Shown here: positions 8,215 through 16,186 of the stretch, one piece after another
Layout of the letters: the number at the start of each line of letters is the position of its first letter
Position numbering within the stretch: position 1 is the first letter of the stretch
Assembly (NCBI RefSeq): GCF_016743775.1
Contig: NZ_JAEQMY010000011.1
Coordinates: 62,001-126,000 of the forward strand
Direction of reading: 5' to 3'
DNA from: Microvirga aerilata
GTDB lineage: Bacteria > Pseudomonadota > Alphaproteobacteria > Rhizobiales > Beijerinckiaceae
DNA: 64,000 bases
Position numbers and translations under genes: made by a program
Notes under the pieces: generated by a model
Database searches by the model: none
What the model was told of the DNA's origin: nothing
The model's input: the letters and a program-made list of their open reading frames with translations, nothing else

Positions 8215-8718
8215 ATGCACCAACACGGCCACAACGATCCGAACGCCGGGAAGCTCTTCGAGCTGATCAAGGATGTGAAGATCGCCATGATGACCACCGT
8301 CGAGGCGGATGGGACCCTCCACAGCCGTCCCATGCACAGCCAAGAGGCCGACGAGCATGGGGATCTCTGGTTCTTCACCCAGATCCAATCCCCTAAAATG
8401 ACGGAAATCTCGCGCGACAACGAGGTCAACCTGGCCTACAGCGACCCCGGCAGCCAGACCTATGTGTCCGTTTCCGGCAAGGCCGAGATCGTGCGCGATA
8501 AGGCCAAGATCGAGGAGAAGTGGTCGGAGCCCCTGCGGGCCTGGTTCCCCAAGGGCGTGGACGATCCCCAGATTGCTCTGATCCGCGTCCATCCGGCGAA
8601 AGGCGAGTATTGGGACAGCCCATCCTCCACCCTGGTGCATCTGTATGGATATGCCAAAGCCGTGGTGACGGGAGAGTCGCCGAAGCCGGGCGATCAGGCG
8701 AAGGTCAACCTGAGCTGA
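8215..8718 (+). CDS. Pyridoxamine 5'-phosphate oxidase-fold general stress protein
   Basis: A 167-aa protein of the general-stress-protein-26 group in the PNPOx-like split-barrel flavin-binding fold. Visible features are KIAMMTTVEADGTLHSRPM (first strands, likely flavin phosphate binding), DLWFFTQIQSPKMTEI, VNLAYSDPGSQTYVSVSG and the C-terminal RVHPAKGEYWDSPSS. These proteins bind FMN, FAD or F420 weakly, and their reaction is mostly unknown. The ATG at 8215 follows GAGGAGA; earlier in-frame codons lack a ribosome site. It is monocistronic with its own terminator. Confidence 0.87.
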   Translation: MHQHGHNDPNAGKLFELIKDVKIAMMTTVEADGTLHSRPMHSQEADEHGDLWFFTQIQSPKMTEISRDNEVNLAYSDPGSQTYVSVSGKAEIVRDKAKIEEKWSEPLRAWFPKGVDDPQIALIRVHPAKGEYWDSPSSTLVHLYGYAKAVVTGESPKPGDQAKVNLS

Positions 8719-8738
8719 TTTCTGCCGCGGAAGGCAAG

Positions 8739-8765
8739 AAAAGGGGCCGCTTCGCGGCCCCTTTT
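8739..8765 (+). terminator. Terminator after the PPOX-fold gene
   Basis: A 12-bp perfect stem (AAAAGGGGCCGC / GCGGCCCCTTTT) with a 3-nt loop, then CTTTG. The A-tract and T-tract flanks are typical of a Rho-independent terminator. Confidence 0.88.
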
Positions 8766-8889
8766 CTTTGACTCGTTTTGGTTCTTCCTCAGAATCACAA
8801 GCTTGGGTATTATGCGGAAAATCAATAAAACATAGGAACGCCGAGCCGATCGGCGCAGCAAACCAGGGGGCAATGTAAGGGAGGAAACG

Positions 8890-10155
8890 ATGAAGTTCGT
8901 CCTGCTTGCCACCGCGTCGATTGTTGCATTCGCGTCATCGAGCCTTGCTCAGCCCTCAGCCCAGCCTCCGACCAGCAATCTCGACAAGCTCTCGTCGTTC
9001 CAGGGCACCGGAACGGCCGAGCCGAGGCCCATCGCCCAGGAAGGGCGCCGCGCCGATGCGATCCGGCGCAATCTCGAGCGCGTTCAGCTCCCGGCCGGTT
9101 TCAAGATCGATCTTTATGCCATCGTGCCCGATGCGCGCCATATGGCCGTCGGCCCCAACGCCGGGGTGGTCTTCGTCGGAACCCGCAAGAACAACGTGTA
9201 TGTGGTGACCGACCGCGACAAGGATCGCGTTGCCGACGAGGTGAAGCAGTTCGCCCCATCGGTTGCCTTCAAGATCCCGAACGGCGTCTGCTTCTCGCGC
9301 GACGGCATTCTCTACGTGGTGGAGCAGAATCGCGTGCTGCAGTTTCCAGCCGCCGAATTCTTCTACGAGGGGCCGGACGTTGCCGCCTTCGTGGTCGCCA
9401 AGCAGGGCGATCTCATTCCTCCCACGGAGGAAAGCTTCAATCATACGGCCCGTGTCTGCCGCATCGGGGCGGACAACAAGCTCTATGTCGCCCTCGGGCA
9501 ACCGTTCAACGTGCCGCCCAAGGAAAAGATGGATCTCTACAAGCGTGCGGGCATCGGCGGCATCATCCGCATGGATCAGGACGGCAAGAACCGCGAGGTC
9601 TATGCGACCGGCATTCGCAACTCGGTTGGCATGGACTTCAACCCGGCCGACAAATCCTTGTGGTTCACCGACAACCAGGTCGACGGCATGGGGGACGATC
9701 AGCCTCCCGGAGAGATCAACCGGATCGCCGAGATGGGACAGAACTTCGGCTTTCCCTATTATGGCGGCGGCACGGTCCGCACGGTCGAGTACAAGGACGA
9801 TCAGGTGCCCGCAGATGCAATCGTGCCCCAGGCCGAAACCGATGCTCATGCGGCCGATCTCGGCATGATGTTCTACACGGGCAGGATGTTCCCGCAGACC
9901 TACCAGGGCGGCATCTTCTCGGCTCAGCACGGGTCCTGGAACCGGACGAAGCCCATCGGGGCCCGCGTGATGTTCACGCCGATCAAGCCGGACGGAACCG
10001 CGGACAAGCCCCAGATCTTCGCGGAAGGGTGGTTGACCGAAAACGGGGAATATCTCGGGCGTCCCACGGATGTGGCCATGCTGCCCGACGGATCGCTGCT
10101 CGTCTCCGACGATACGGCCGGTGCGATCTACCGCATTTCCTATGAAGGCCGGTAA
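8890..10155 (+). CDS. Periplasmic sorbosone dehydrogenase-like (GSDH family) oxidoreductase
   Basis: A 421-aa exported protein. The signal peptide MKFVLLATASIVAFASSSLA is followed by a six-bladed-propeller domain of the glucose/sorbosone dehydrogenase family. The ESFNHTARVCRIGADNKLYV block carries the conserved His that serves as base in PQQ-dependent members. YATGIRNSVGMDFNPADKSLWFTDN and GEINRIAEMGQNFGFPYYGG are further family blocks. It probably oxidises an aldose or aldehyde with PQQ in the periplasm. A class I cytochrome c lies 56 nt downstream and is the natural electron acceptor. GGGAGG before the ATG fixes the start. The substrate is unknown. Confidence 0.85.
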   Translation: MKFVLLATASIVAFASSSLAQPSAQPPTSNLDKLSSFQGTGTAEPRPIAQEGRRADAIRRNLERVQLPAGFKIDLYAIVPDARHMAVGPNAGVVFVGTRKNNVYVVTDRDKDRVADEVKQFAPSVAFKIPNGVCFSRDGILYVVEQNRVLQFPAAEFFYEGPDVAAFVVAKQGDLIPPTEESFNHTARVCRIGADNKLYVALGQPFNVPPKEKMDLYKRAGIGGIIRMDQDGKNREVYATGIRNSVGMDFNPADKSLWFTDNQVDGMGDDQPPGEINRIAEMGQNFGFPYYGGGTVRTVEYKDDQVPADAIVPQAETDAHAADLGMMFYTGRMFPQTYQGGIFSAQHGSWNRTKPIGARVMFTPIKPDGTADKPQIFAEGWLTENGEYLGRPTDVAMLPDGSLLVSDDTAGAIYRISYEGR

Positions 10156-10166
10156 GCATCTCCTCG

Positions 10167-10190
10167 CGAGCGTGCCGCGCGGCACGCTCG
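10167..10190. repeat. Perfect 24-bp palindrome between the dehydrogenase and cytochrome genes
   Basis: The arms CGAGCGTGCCGC and GCGGCACGCTCG are exact complements with no spacer. It lies 11 nt after the dehydrogenase stop and 21 nt before the cytochrome start, followed by TTCCTCTC. In RNA it would form a strong hairpin that could attenuate, terminate, or stabilise the upstream message. Confidence 0.7.
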
Positions 10191-10211
10191 TTCCTCTCTG
10201 GAAAGCTCGAC

Positions 10212-10541
10212 ATGAAGACCATCTATGCCCTGGCTCTGGCGGGATTGCCTTTAGGCGTTTTCGGGTTCCATCCGGCCCAGGCTGCGGACGCCGCCGCGGG
10301 ACGCCAGAAGATAACAACCTGCCAGGCCTGCCATGGCCTCGACGGCCTGTCGAAGAACCCGGAAGCCCCCAATCTGGCCGGCCAGATCGAGCCCTATCTG
10401 GTCAAAAGCCTCGCCGAATACCGCTCCGGCGACCGCAAGCACGAAACCATGAACATTGTAGCGAAAGAGCTGTCGGACGAGGACATCGCGGATGTGGCCG
10501 CTTATTACGCCGCGATCCAAATCGATGTTCTGCCGCCGTGA
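10212..10541 (+). CDS. Small periplasmic class I cytochrome c
   Basis: A 109-aa protein with a signal peptide (MKTIYALALAGLPLGVFGFHPAQA) and one haem site, CQACH at residues 37-41. The likely sixth ligand is the Met in HETMNIVAKELS. The C-terminal helix ELSDEDIADVAAYYAAI is typical of c553/c4-type cytochromes. It should accept electrons from the upstream sorbosone-dehydrogenase-like enzyme and pass them to a terminal oxidase. GGAAAG precedes the ATG. It probably shares a transcript with the upstream gene, with the palindrome at 10167 modulating their ratio. Confidence 0.9.
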   Translation: MKTIYALALAGLPLGVFGFHPAQAADAAAGRQKITTCQACHGLDGLSKNPEAPNLAGQIEPYLVKSLAEYRSGDRKHETMNIVAKELSDEDIADVAAYYAAIQIDVLPP

Positions 10542-10628
10542 GCCTTGCACTTAATCGTAGCCGGCAGTCTTTCATCCCGGCTGGCCCTTCGTTATTGTCG
10601 CGCCTCTTTGAGTGGCGAGGAGTAGGCG

Positions 10629-11921
10629 ATGGCAGACATCGCGACCAGGGTCTACAACCATACCTGGAAGATCGACCCGATCGTTCGGTCCGTTCTGGAC
10701 ACGGACTTCTACAAGCTCTTGATGGCGCAGACGATCTTTCGCCGTCATCGCGACGTGAAGGTAACCTTCGGCATCCATAACCGCACGACCCGCATTCGCC
10801 TCGCCGACATCATCGATGTGGGGGAGCTGCGCGAGCAGCTCGACCATGTGCGCAGCCTGTCCCTGACCAGGGGCGAGTCCACCTGGCTGCGGGGCAACAC
10901 ATTCTACGGCAAGCGGCAGATGTTCTCGCCGGAATTCATGGACTGGCTCGAGACTTTCCGCTTTCCGGAGTACCTGCTGGAGAAGGAGGACGGCCAGTAC
11001 GTGCTGACCTTCCACGGGCCCTGGATCGAGACAACCATGTGGGAGATCCCGGCGCTTGCGATCCTTAACGAGCTGCGCTCGCGCGGCGTGCTCAGGGGCA
11101 TGGGCAAGTTCGAGCTCCAGGTGCTCTATGCCCGCGCCATGACGCGGGTGTGGGAAAAGATCGAGCGGTTGAAGACGCTGCCGGATCTGTCCATCGCCGA
11201 TTTCGGCACGCGCCGCCGGCACGGCTTCCTGTGGCAGGACTGGTGCGTGCAGGCGATGATGGAGGGGCTGGGATCCTCTTTCCTCGGCACCTCCAACTGC
11301 CTCATCGCGCTACGCCAGGAGGTGGAGGCCGTGGGCACCAACGCCCATGAGCTTCCGATGGTCTATGCCGCCCTGGCGAACTCCGACGAAAAGCTGGCTC
11401 AGGCACCCTACAACGTGCTGTCCGACTGGCAGGAGGATTACGAGGGCAACCTGCTCGTCATCCTGCCGGATACCTACGGCACCACGAACTTCCTGCAGAA
11501 TGCGCCCGATTGGGTGCCGGCCTGGACCGGCATTCGCGTCGACTCCAAGGACCCCATCGAGGGTGGCGAGGAGGCCATCGAATGGTGGCGACGGCGTGGG
11601 CAGAACCCGAAGGAGAAGCTCGCCATCTTCTCCGACGGGCTCGATGTGGACGTGATCGAAAACATCCACCGGCATTTCCGGGGCCGCATGCGCATCGGCT
11701 ACGGCTGGGGAACGCTTCTGACCAACGACTTCCGCGGCCTTGCCCCCGAAGGGCGCCTCGATCCCATCTCCATCGTCTGCAAGGTGATTTCGGCCGATGG
11801 TCAACCTACGGTGAAGCTCTCGGACAATCCGACGAAGGCCATGGGGCCGAAGGCCGAGGTCGAGCGATACAAGCGGGTTTTCCACGTAGGCGCGCAGACG
11901 GCGCAACCGGTATTGGTGTGA
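10629..11921 (+). CDS. pncB: Nicotinate phosphoribosyltransferase
   Basis: A 430-aa enzyme that converts nicotinate, PRPP and ATP to nicotinate mononucleotide in the Preiss-Handler NAD salvage pathway. The hallmark N terminus [18 protein letters not shown], the RGNTFYG region, the [13 protein letters not shown] block with the regulatory phospho-His region, and the C-terminal [20 protein letters not shown], which binds phosphate, are all present. Its length is normal. GAGGAG precedes the ATG. Its stop overlaps the pxpA start by one base, so the two genes are translationally coupled. No functional link between NAD salvage and 5-oxoproline is known, so the pairing may only be operonic. Confidence 0.95.
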   Translation: MADIATRVYNHTWKIDPIVRSVLDTDFYKLLMAQTIFRRHRDVKVTFGIHNRTTRIRLADIIDVGELREQLDHVRSLSLTRGESTWLRGNTFYGKRQMFSPEFMDWLETFRFPEYLLEKEDGQYVLTFHGPWIETTMWEIPALAILNELRSRGVLRGMGKFELQVLYARAMTRVWEKIERLKTLPDLSIADFGTRRRHGFLWQDWCVQAMMEGLGSSFLGTSNCLIALRQEVEAVGTNAHELPMVYAALANSDEKLAQAPYNVLSDWQEDYEGNLLVILPDTYGTTNFLQNAPDWVPAWTGIRVDSKDPIEGGEEAIEWWRRRGQNPKEKLAIFSDGLDVDVIENIHRHFRGRMRIGYGWGTLLTNDFRGLAPEGRLDPISIVCKVISADGQPTVKLSDNPTKAMGPKAEVERYKRVFHVGAQTAQPVLV

Positions 11922-12688
11922 TGAGCATGAAAGTTGATCTGAACTGCGACATGGGCGAAGGCTTCGGCCCCTGGCCCATGGGGGACGACGAGGCGATGCT
12001 CGACATCGTTTCCTCCGCCAACATCGCCTGCGGATTTCACGCAGGCGACCCGTCGATCATGTTCCGGACCGCCGAGATCGCGAAGCGCAAGGGCGTGGCC
12101 GTCGGGGCGCATCCCGGCTTCAACGATCTGCATGGCTTCGGGCGCCGCATGATCCGCGGCGACACCCCGGCCGAGATCGAGCGCATGATCGCCTACCAGA
12201 TCGGCGCCATGCAGGCCGTCGCATCGCTTGCGGGCCACAAGGTCACTTATGTGAAGGTGCACGGGGCTCTCAACAACATGGCGAACGAGGACGAGGATCT
12301 CGCTCTCGCGATTGCCCGCGCCATCAAGGGAGTCGATGCAAGCCTCATGAATGTGTGCATGCCGGGTCTCTTGATGGAGAAGGCGTCGCACGGCGTCGGC
12401 ATTCCGGTTGTGCGCGAGATCTTCGCCGATCGCACCTATGAGGACAACGGCACCCTCACCAGCCGCAAGAAGCCCGGCTCCGTCCTCCACGATGCCGACT
12501 TCGCGGCCGAGCGCATCCTGCGTGCCGTTCAGGACAAGGCCGTCACGACAGTTTCCGGCAAACGGATTCCGGTCGAGATCGACACCATCTGCGTTCATGG
12601 CGACGAGCCGAGCGCGGTGGTCATGGCGCGGACCGTCAGGGCGAAACTGGAAGCAAACGGGGTCACGATCGCGCCGTTCTCCGGGTGA
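11921..12688 (+). CDS. pxpA: 5-oxoprolinase subunit A (LamB/YcsF family)
   Basis: A 255-aa protein starting [23 protein letters not shown], the signature of the YcsF/PxpA family. [39 protein letters not shown] and the C-terminal [11 protein letters not shown] are all conserved metal or substrate blocks of this NodB-like deacetylase fold. With PxpB and PxpC it cleaves 5-oxoproline to glutamate using ATP. PxpB and PxpC are not beside it here. The ATG overlaps the pncB stop (TGATG). A second Met two codons later (MKVDLN) is an alternative start. Confidence 0.92.
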   Translation: MSMKVDLNCDMGEGFGPWPMGDDEAMLDIVSSANIACGFHAGDPSIMFRTAEIAKRKGVAVGAHPGFNDLHGFGRRMIRGDTPAEIERMIAYQIGAMQAVASLAGHKVTYVKVHGALNNMANEDEDLALAIARAIKGVDASLMNVCMPGLLMEKASHGVGIPVVREIFADRTYEDNGTLTSRKKPGSVLHDADFAAERILRAVQDKAVTTVSGKRIPVEIDTICVHGDEPSAVVMARTVRAKLEANGVTIAPFSG

Positions 12689-12694
12689 GAGGCC

Positions 12695-13438
12695 ATGTCG
12701 TTCAAGGACCACTTCTCGACCCGCTCGGCCGACTACGCGGCCTACCGGCCCACCTATCCGCGCACGCTGGTGGACTATCTGGCAGGCCTCTGCGCGGCCA
12801 CCGACTGCGCGCTCGATGTGGGATGCGGCACGGGCCAGCTGTCGGTGCTCCTGAGCAGGTGCTTCAGCCATGTCGTCGCCACCGATGCGAGCGCGCAGCA
12901 GATCGAGAAGGCGCAAGCGCATGAGCGGGTGGAGTATCGCGTCGCGCCGGCCGAGCGGAGCGGGCTTCCCGAGATCAGCGTCGATTTGATCACGGCAGCA
13001 CAGGCGGCGCACTGGTTCGACCTTCCCGCCTTCTATGCGGAGGCGCGGCGCGTCGGGAAGCCCGGCGCGATCCTGGCTCTCATCACCTATGGGGTGCTGC
13101 AGGCCGATCCCGAGATCGATCCGACGGTTCAGCACTTCTACAAGGACATCGTCGGGCCGTTCTGGCCGCCCGAGCGCCGCCATGTGGAGGAGGGCTACCG
13201 CTCCTTCGACTTTCCGTTCGAGGAGTTGCAGGCGCCGCCCCTTGCCATCGAGGTGCATTGGCGGGCCTCGGATCTCATCGGCTATGTGGACACATGGTCT
13301 GCCGTGCGAGGCGCCGAGAAGGCCCTGGGGCGCGAGCCGATCGAGAGGTTCCAGCGCGATCTTTCGAAGGCCTGGGGAGACCCGGAGCAGGAGCGAACGA
13401 TCCGGTTCCCTCTGTCGCTGCGCGTCGGCCGGATTTAG
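12695..13438 (+). CDS. Class I SAM-dependent methyltransferase
   Basis: A 247-aa Rossmann-fold methyltransferase. The N terminus FKDHFSTRSADYAAYRPTYP is typical of the UbiE-like/Methyltransf_11 group. Motif I is ALDVGCGTGQLS near residues 38-49, the acidic post-I residue lies in VVATDASAQQIEKA, and AQAAHWFDLPAFYAEARRV covers motifs IV/V. Close relatives in yeast (Crg1/TMT1-like) methylate small acids such as trans-aconitate, but the substrate here is unknown. It lies 6 nt after pxpA with GAGAGG upstream, so it is probably the third gene of the pncB operon. Confidence 0.85.
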   Translation: MSFKDHFSTRSADYAAYRPTYPRTLVDYLAGLCAATDCALDVGCGTGQLSVLLSRCFSHVVATDASAQQIEKAQAHERVEYRVAPAERSGLPEISVDLITAAQAAHWFDLPAFYAEARRVGKPGAILALITYGVLQADPEIDPTVQHFYKDIVGPFWPPERRHVEEGYRSFDFPFEELQAPPLAIEVHWRASDLIGYVDTWSAVRGAEKALGREPIERFQRDLSKAWGDPEQERTIRFPLSLRVGRI

Positions 13439-13533
13439 CTGAAGGGGTGTCCCGGACGGAGCGCCGCGAGGACCCTCGCGTTTCCGCTGCTCAACACATG
13501 CTTGGCCGCAACAAGTGCGGCCCTGACGAGGAT

Positions 13534-13636
13534 GGTGTCATCCCCGGCGGCCGTAAGGCCGGGAAGGGGATCCACGATCAGGCTCAACACTATGGATTCC
13601 CTTCCCCTCCGCTTCGCTGCGGCCGGGAATGACACC
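13534..13636. repeat. REP-like intergenic inverted repeat, copy 1
   Basis: The outer arms GGTGTCATCCCCGGC and GCCGGGAATGACACC face each other across 103 nt. Inner arms GGGAAGGGGATCCA and TGGATTCCCTTCCC nest inside. Related units occur at 13681, 16647, 30203 and, as a half-copy, 44896. All lie between genes, mostly at 3' ends. This is the pattern of REP/BIME elements. Confidence 0.8.
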
Positions 13637-13680
13637 GAGGGCGGAGCAGCGGGGGCAGAACCGGCAGGTCAGCGCTCCGC

Positions 13681-13812
13681 TGTCATCCTCAGGCCAAGCG
13701 TCAGCGAGGGAAGGGGATCCATGACCGCTGACGGTGCAGAACAAGAGCAGGGCGCGCCGCCATCTCCTGCGACCGGCGTGATTCCGGAGCCTCGCCTGCG
13801 CGGGGATGACAG
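13681..13812. repeat. REP-like repeat, degenerate copy 2
   Basis: It opens with TGTCATCCTCAGGCC and GAGGGAAGGGGATCCATGA, which match the left arm of the unit at 13534, and closes with GCGGGGATGACAG, a right-arm relative. The middle has drifted. It sits 45 nt after copy 1, so the two form a tandem pair between the methyltransferase and the convergent hydrolase gene. No gene is seen in 13439-13875. Confidence 0.6.
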
Positions 13813-13875
13813 CGGAGGTTCCGGCTTCATTCCACGCGCGATCCCGGATCGTCTCCGCCGTCCGGGACGGTCAGC

Positions 13876-14748
13876 CTAAGCCTTTAAGGCCCTCGCCAGA
13901 AACGGCTCCAGCGCAGCAAGCGTCTCCTCCGGCGCTTCTTCGGCGAGATAGTGGCCGCAATCGATGCCGTGTCCTTCCACTTGGTCGGCCCAGTCGCGCC
14001 AGACGGCGAGCACGTCGTACCACCGCTCCAGGCCATTCTGCCGGCCCCAGAGAGCCTGAACCGGGCAGGCGATCCGCCGGCCTGCCTGCTGATCCCGCTC
14101 ATCCAGGCGCATATCCATGGTCGCGCCGGCCCTGTAATCCTCGCACATGGCGTGTATCGTCCCAGGATCCGTAAAGCAGCGCCGGTACTCGGCCAGCGCC
14201 GCCTCATCGAAGAGCGAGCGTCCCCGGCGAAGGTAGAAAACGTCGGGATCCGACGCGATCATGCGCTCAGGAATGGGGTAGGGCTGGGCGAGAAAGAACC
14301 AGTGCCAGTATCCCATGGCGAAGGCCATGTCCGTGCGCCGGAAGTGCTCGGCGGTCGGGAGGATATCCAGGACCGAGAGGGCGGCGATCCGCTCCGGGTG
14401 ATCGAGCGCCATGCGATAGGCGCAGCGCCCGCCACGGTCGTGGCCGACAACCGCGAAGCGTTCGAACCCGAGGGCCTGCATCACCTCCACCTGATCGCGC
14501 GCCATGGCCCGTTTGGAATAGGGCTCGTGATCCTCGGTCGTCGGCGGCTTCGAGCTGTCGCCATAGCCGCGCAGGTCTGCGCAGACGACGGTGTAATGCT
14601 CTGCCAGCCGGGGAGCCACCCGGTGCCACATGACGTGGGTTTGCGGATGCCCATGCAGCAGAAGCACAGGCGGGCCGTTTCCTGCGTGACGCAGGTTGAT
14701 GACGGCCTCGGACGTTTCGATTCGACGGTGGGTGAAAGTCTCGAACAT
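13876..14748 (-). CDS. Haloacetate/fluoroacetate dehalogenase-like alpha/beta hydrolase
   Basis: A 290-aa alpha/beta hydrolase. It shows LLLHGHPQTHVMWHRVAP (oxyanion region), then VVGHDRGGRCAYRMALDHP with the nucleophile Asp104 and carboxylate-binding Arg105 and Arg108. VLDILPT carries the acid, MGYWHWFFLAQPYP the halide-site His-Trp pair, MCEDYRAGA the conserved Tyr, and DCGHYLAEEAPEE the catalytic His. This is the residue set of the fluoroacetate dehalogenase from Rhodopseudomonas palustris, so hydrolysis of haloacetates to glycolate is plausible. Epoxide hydrolase is the main alternative. The start at 14748 (MFETFTHRR) was preferred over an upstream one at 14796. Confidence 0.8.
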   Translation of the reverse strand: MFETFTHRRIETSEAVINLRHAGNGPPVLLLHGHPQTHVMWHRVAPRLAEHYTVVCADLRGYGDSSKPPTTEDHEPYSKRAMARDQVEVMQALGFERFAVVGHDRGGRCAYRMALDHPERIAALSVLDILPTAEHFRRTDMAFAMGYWHWFFLAQPYPIPERMIASDPDVFYLRRGRSLFDEAALAEYRRCFTDPGTIHAMCEDYRAGATMDMRLDERDQQAGRRIACPVQALWGRQNGLERWYDVLAVWRDWADQVEGHGIDCGHYLAEEAPEETLAALEPFLARALKA

Positions 14749-14801
14749 CACGCTATGCTGTTGCGGCTTTTGCAAGATCGCCAGCTTCACCTGCAACCAG
14801 C

Positions 14802-14848
14802 GAAGCCTGCAGGCGTGCCCTCATCGAGAGGCAGCGCCTGCAGGCTTC
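14802..14848. terminator. Long inverted repeat between the M15 peptidase and hydrolase genes
   Basis: The 14-bp arms GAAGCCTGCAGGCG and CGCCTGCAGGCTTC are exact complements around a 19-nt loop. It lies just after the stop of the M15 gene (leftward), so it probably terminates that message or protects its 3' end. There is no T-tract on the minus strand. Confidence 0.6.
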
Positions 14849-14867
14849 TGTTGAACGATAACGATCA

Positions 14868-15410
14868 TCACCAGGAGCGGCGTTCTCCGTTGTCGATATG
14901 GATGATGCCGTTCCCATAGATCTTCAGGCCCCCCACTTCAGGGCGGGACCGCAGGTAGGCCATGACGCCACGGGTGCGGGTCCGAACCCTGAAGTCGATG
15001 GCTCGGCAGGACAGGTGCAAGGACTGACGGGCACCGCCGGCGCGCCAGTTTCGGCTGCGATTGCGGTGGGTGGATTCGACGCTGACGGGTCCGAACTTGG
15101 CCGCAACGGCTGCAACGACCTCGCGCAGATTGCCCGGGACGCAGTTCGTCGGGGCGCTTGCGCGCAGCGTGATGGTTCCTTGCGACACAAGGGACGAGAA
15201 GCCCGAGAGGGTTCGGGCATCCGGCAGGCTCCCGGTGGCGCCGGGATCGGTAACGGTGGCGTTGGACGGCAGGCTGACATATTGAGCCGGAGGGATGAAT
15301 GCTCCGTCACCATCGCCGGCCCTGAGCGAAGCCGGCGACATTCCCAGCAGAAGCGCACCGGTCATGAAGGCCAGCCGGGACGCAGGACGAAATCGGGAAT
15401 TAGTGCTCAT
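14868..15410 (-). CDS. Exported D-Ala-D-Ala carboxypeptidase-like protein (peptidase M15A / DUF882)
   Basis: A 180-aa protein with an N-terminal hydrophobic export signal (LAFMTGALLLGMSPASLRA). The C-terminal domain has STHRNRSRN, SLHLSCRAIDFRV (the HxxxxxxD zinc motif of M15A peptidases) and GIIHIDNGERR (a further metal His). It probably trims cell-wall peptides in the periplasm, or is a YcbK-like relative of unknown activity. The start at 15410 (MSTNSRF) has GGGAGAA upstream; the alternative start at 15437 lacks one. A palindrome GTCAGT-GA-ACTGAC lies 78 nt upstream. Confidence 0.8.
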   Translation of the reverse strand: MSTNSRFRPASRLAFMTGALLLGMSPASLRAGDGDGAFIPPAQYVSLPSNATVTDPGATGSLPDARTLSGFSSLVSQGTITLRASAPTNCVPGNLREVVAAVAAKFGPVSVESTHRNRSRNWRAGGARQSLHLSCRAIDFRVRTRTRGVMAYLRSRPEVGGLKIYGNGIIHIDNGERRSW

Positions 15411-15747
15411 CGGGTTCTCCCCGTGTTGAGCCCCCACAGGTTTGCAGCCGCCGAAATGGTCCTCCCAACGGCACTCGTGTCTTATTGGTCAGTGAACTGA
15501 CGGTTGCGTTTTTCAACGCTGGGGCAGGCTACCTAAAGTAAGCTTGGCATTGTGCAACAACGCCGCACAGGACTTGAGGGACCAAACAAGGCGATAGCTT
15601 GGCAAAGCTTTGGCCCATAAGGTTTCCGGAGCGAAGAAATTTTGGATTAGTTTCGACATAACAATGCGCTAGCTCTTGCGGACGCGCTTCGTGATCCACA
15701 CATCAGGGCTTGTCGCGCCGGGATGGTCCGGCCGTCTGGAGACTGGA
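15411..15747. other. Divergent intergenic region with a candidate operator palindrome at 15488-15501
   Basis: No gene is seen. It lies between the leftward M15 gene and the rightward DUF4112 gene and so should contain both promoters. The only regular structure is the 14-bp palindrome GTCAGT-GA-ACTGAC at 15488-15501, which has the look of a dimeric repressor site. The part at 15580-15670 is AT-richer and is the likely DUF4112 promoter area. Confidence 0.4.
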
Positions 15748-16185
15748 ATGAACACTGCCCGCAGCGATGTTTTCGAAGCCATCAAGGCCGCCGGCCCCCG
15801 CCGGGAGGACGCGATTGCGCGTGTCACGATGGTGGCAAAGCTCATGGACAGCGCATTCGTCATCCCAGGGTTGAATCGCCGCGTCGGCCTGGATGCGGTG
15901 CTCGGCCTCGTGCCTGGCATCGGCGATGCGCTCTCGGCCGCTCTGGCAAGCTACATCATCTGGGAAGCCCGCCAGCTCGGCCTGCCGCGCTGGAAGATCG
16001 CCCGGATGATCGGCAACGTGGCCGTCGATACGGCCATCGGCGCCGTTCCGTTCGCAGGCGACCTGTTCGACGTCTTCTTCAAGTCGAACGAGCGCAACCT
16101 GCGGATCATCCACGAGCATCTGGGCATCACCAAGCGCGGTCCTCGCGAGATCGACGGCACGGCCATCCGGGTCGAGGAGCGCTGA
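15748..16185 (+). CDS. DUF4112 domain protein
   Basis: A 145-aa protein matching the DUF4112 pattern: MDSAFVIPGLNRRVGLDAVLGLVPGIGDALSAAL, then a hydrophobic helix, then AVDTAIGAVPFAGDLFDVFFKSNERNLRII. Two weak membrane-associated helices carry the conserved P-x-G-D motifs, in VPGIGD and VPFAGD. The family has no known function. The ATG at 15748 was chosen because homologous sequence begins after it and a purine-rich GGAGACTGGA precedes it. It ends one base before the next membrane-protein gene, so the two are surely co-translated. Confidence 0.82.
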   Translation: MNTARSDVFEAIKAAGPRREDAIARVTMVAKLMDSAFVIPGLNRRVGLDAVLGLVPGIGDALSAALASYIIWEARQLGLPRWKIARMIGNVAVDTAIGAVPFAGDLFDVFFKSNERNLRIIHEHLGITKRGPREIDGTAIRVEER

Positions 16186-16186
16186 C

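Noticed and set aside
13502..13879. Short open frames through the intergenic repeats
   Set aside because: They run through palindromic REP-like DNA, have no ribosome site and no domain similarity.
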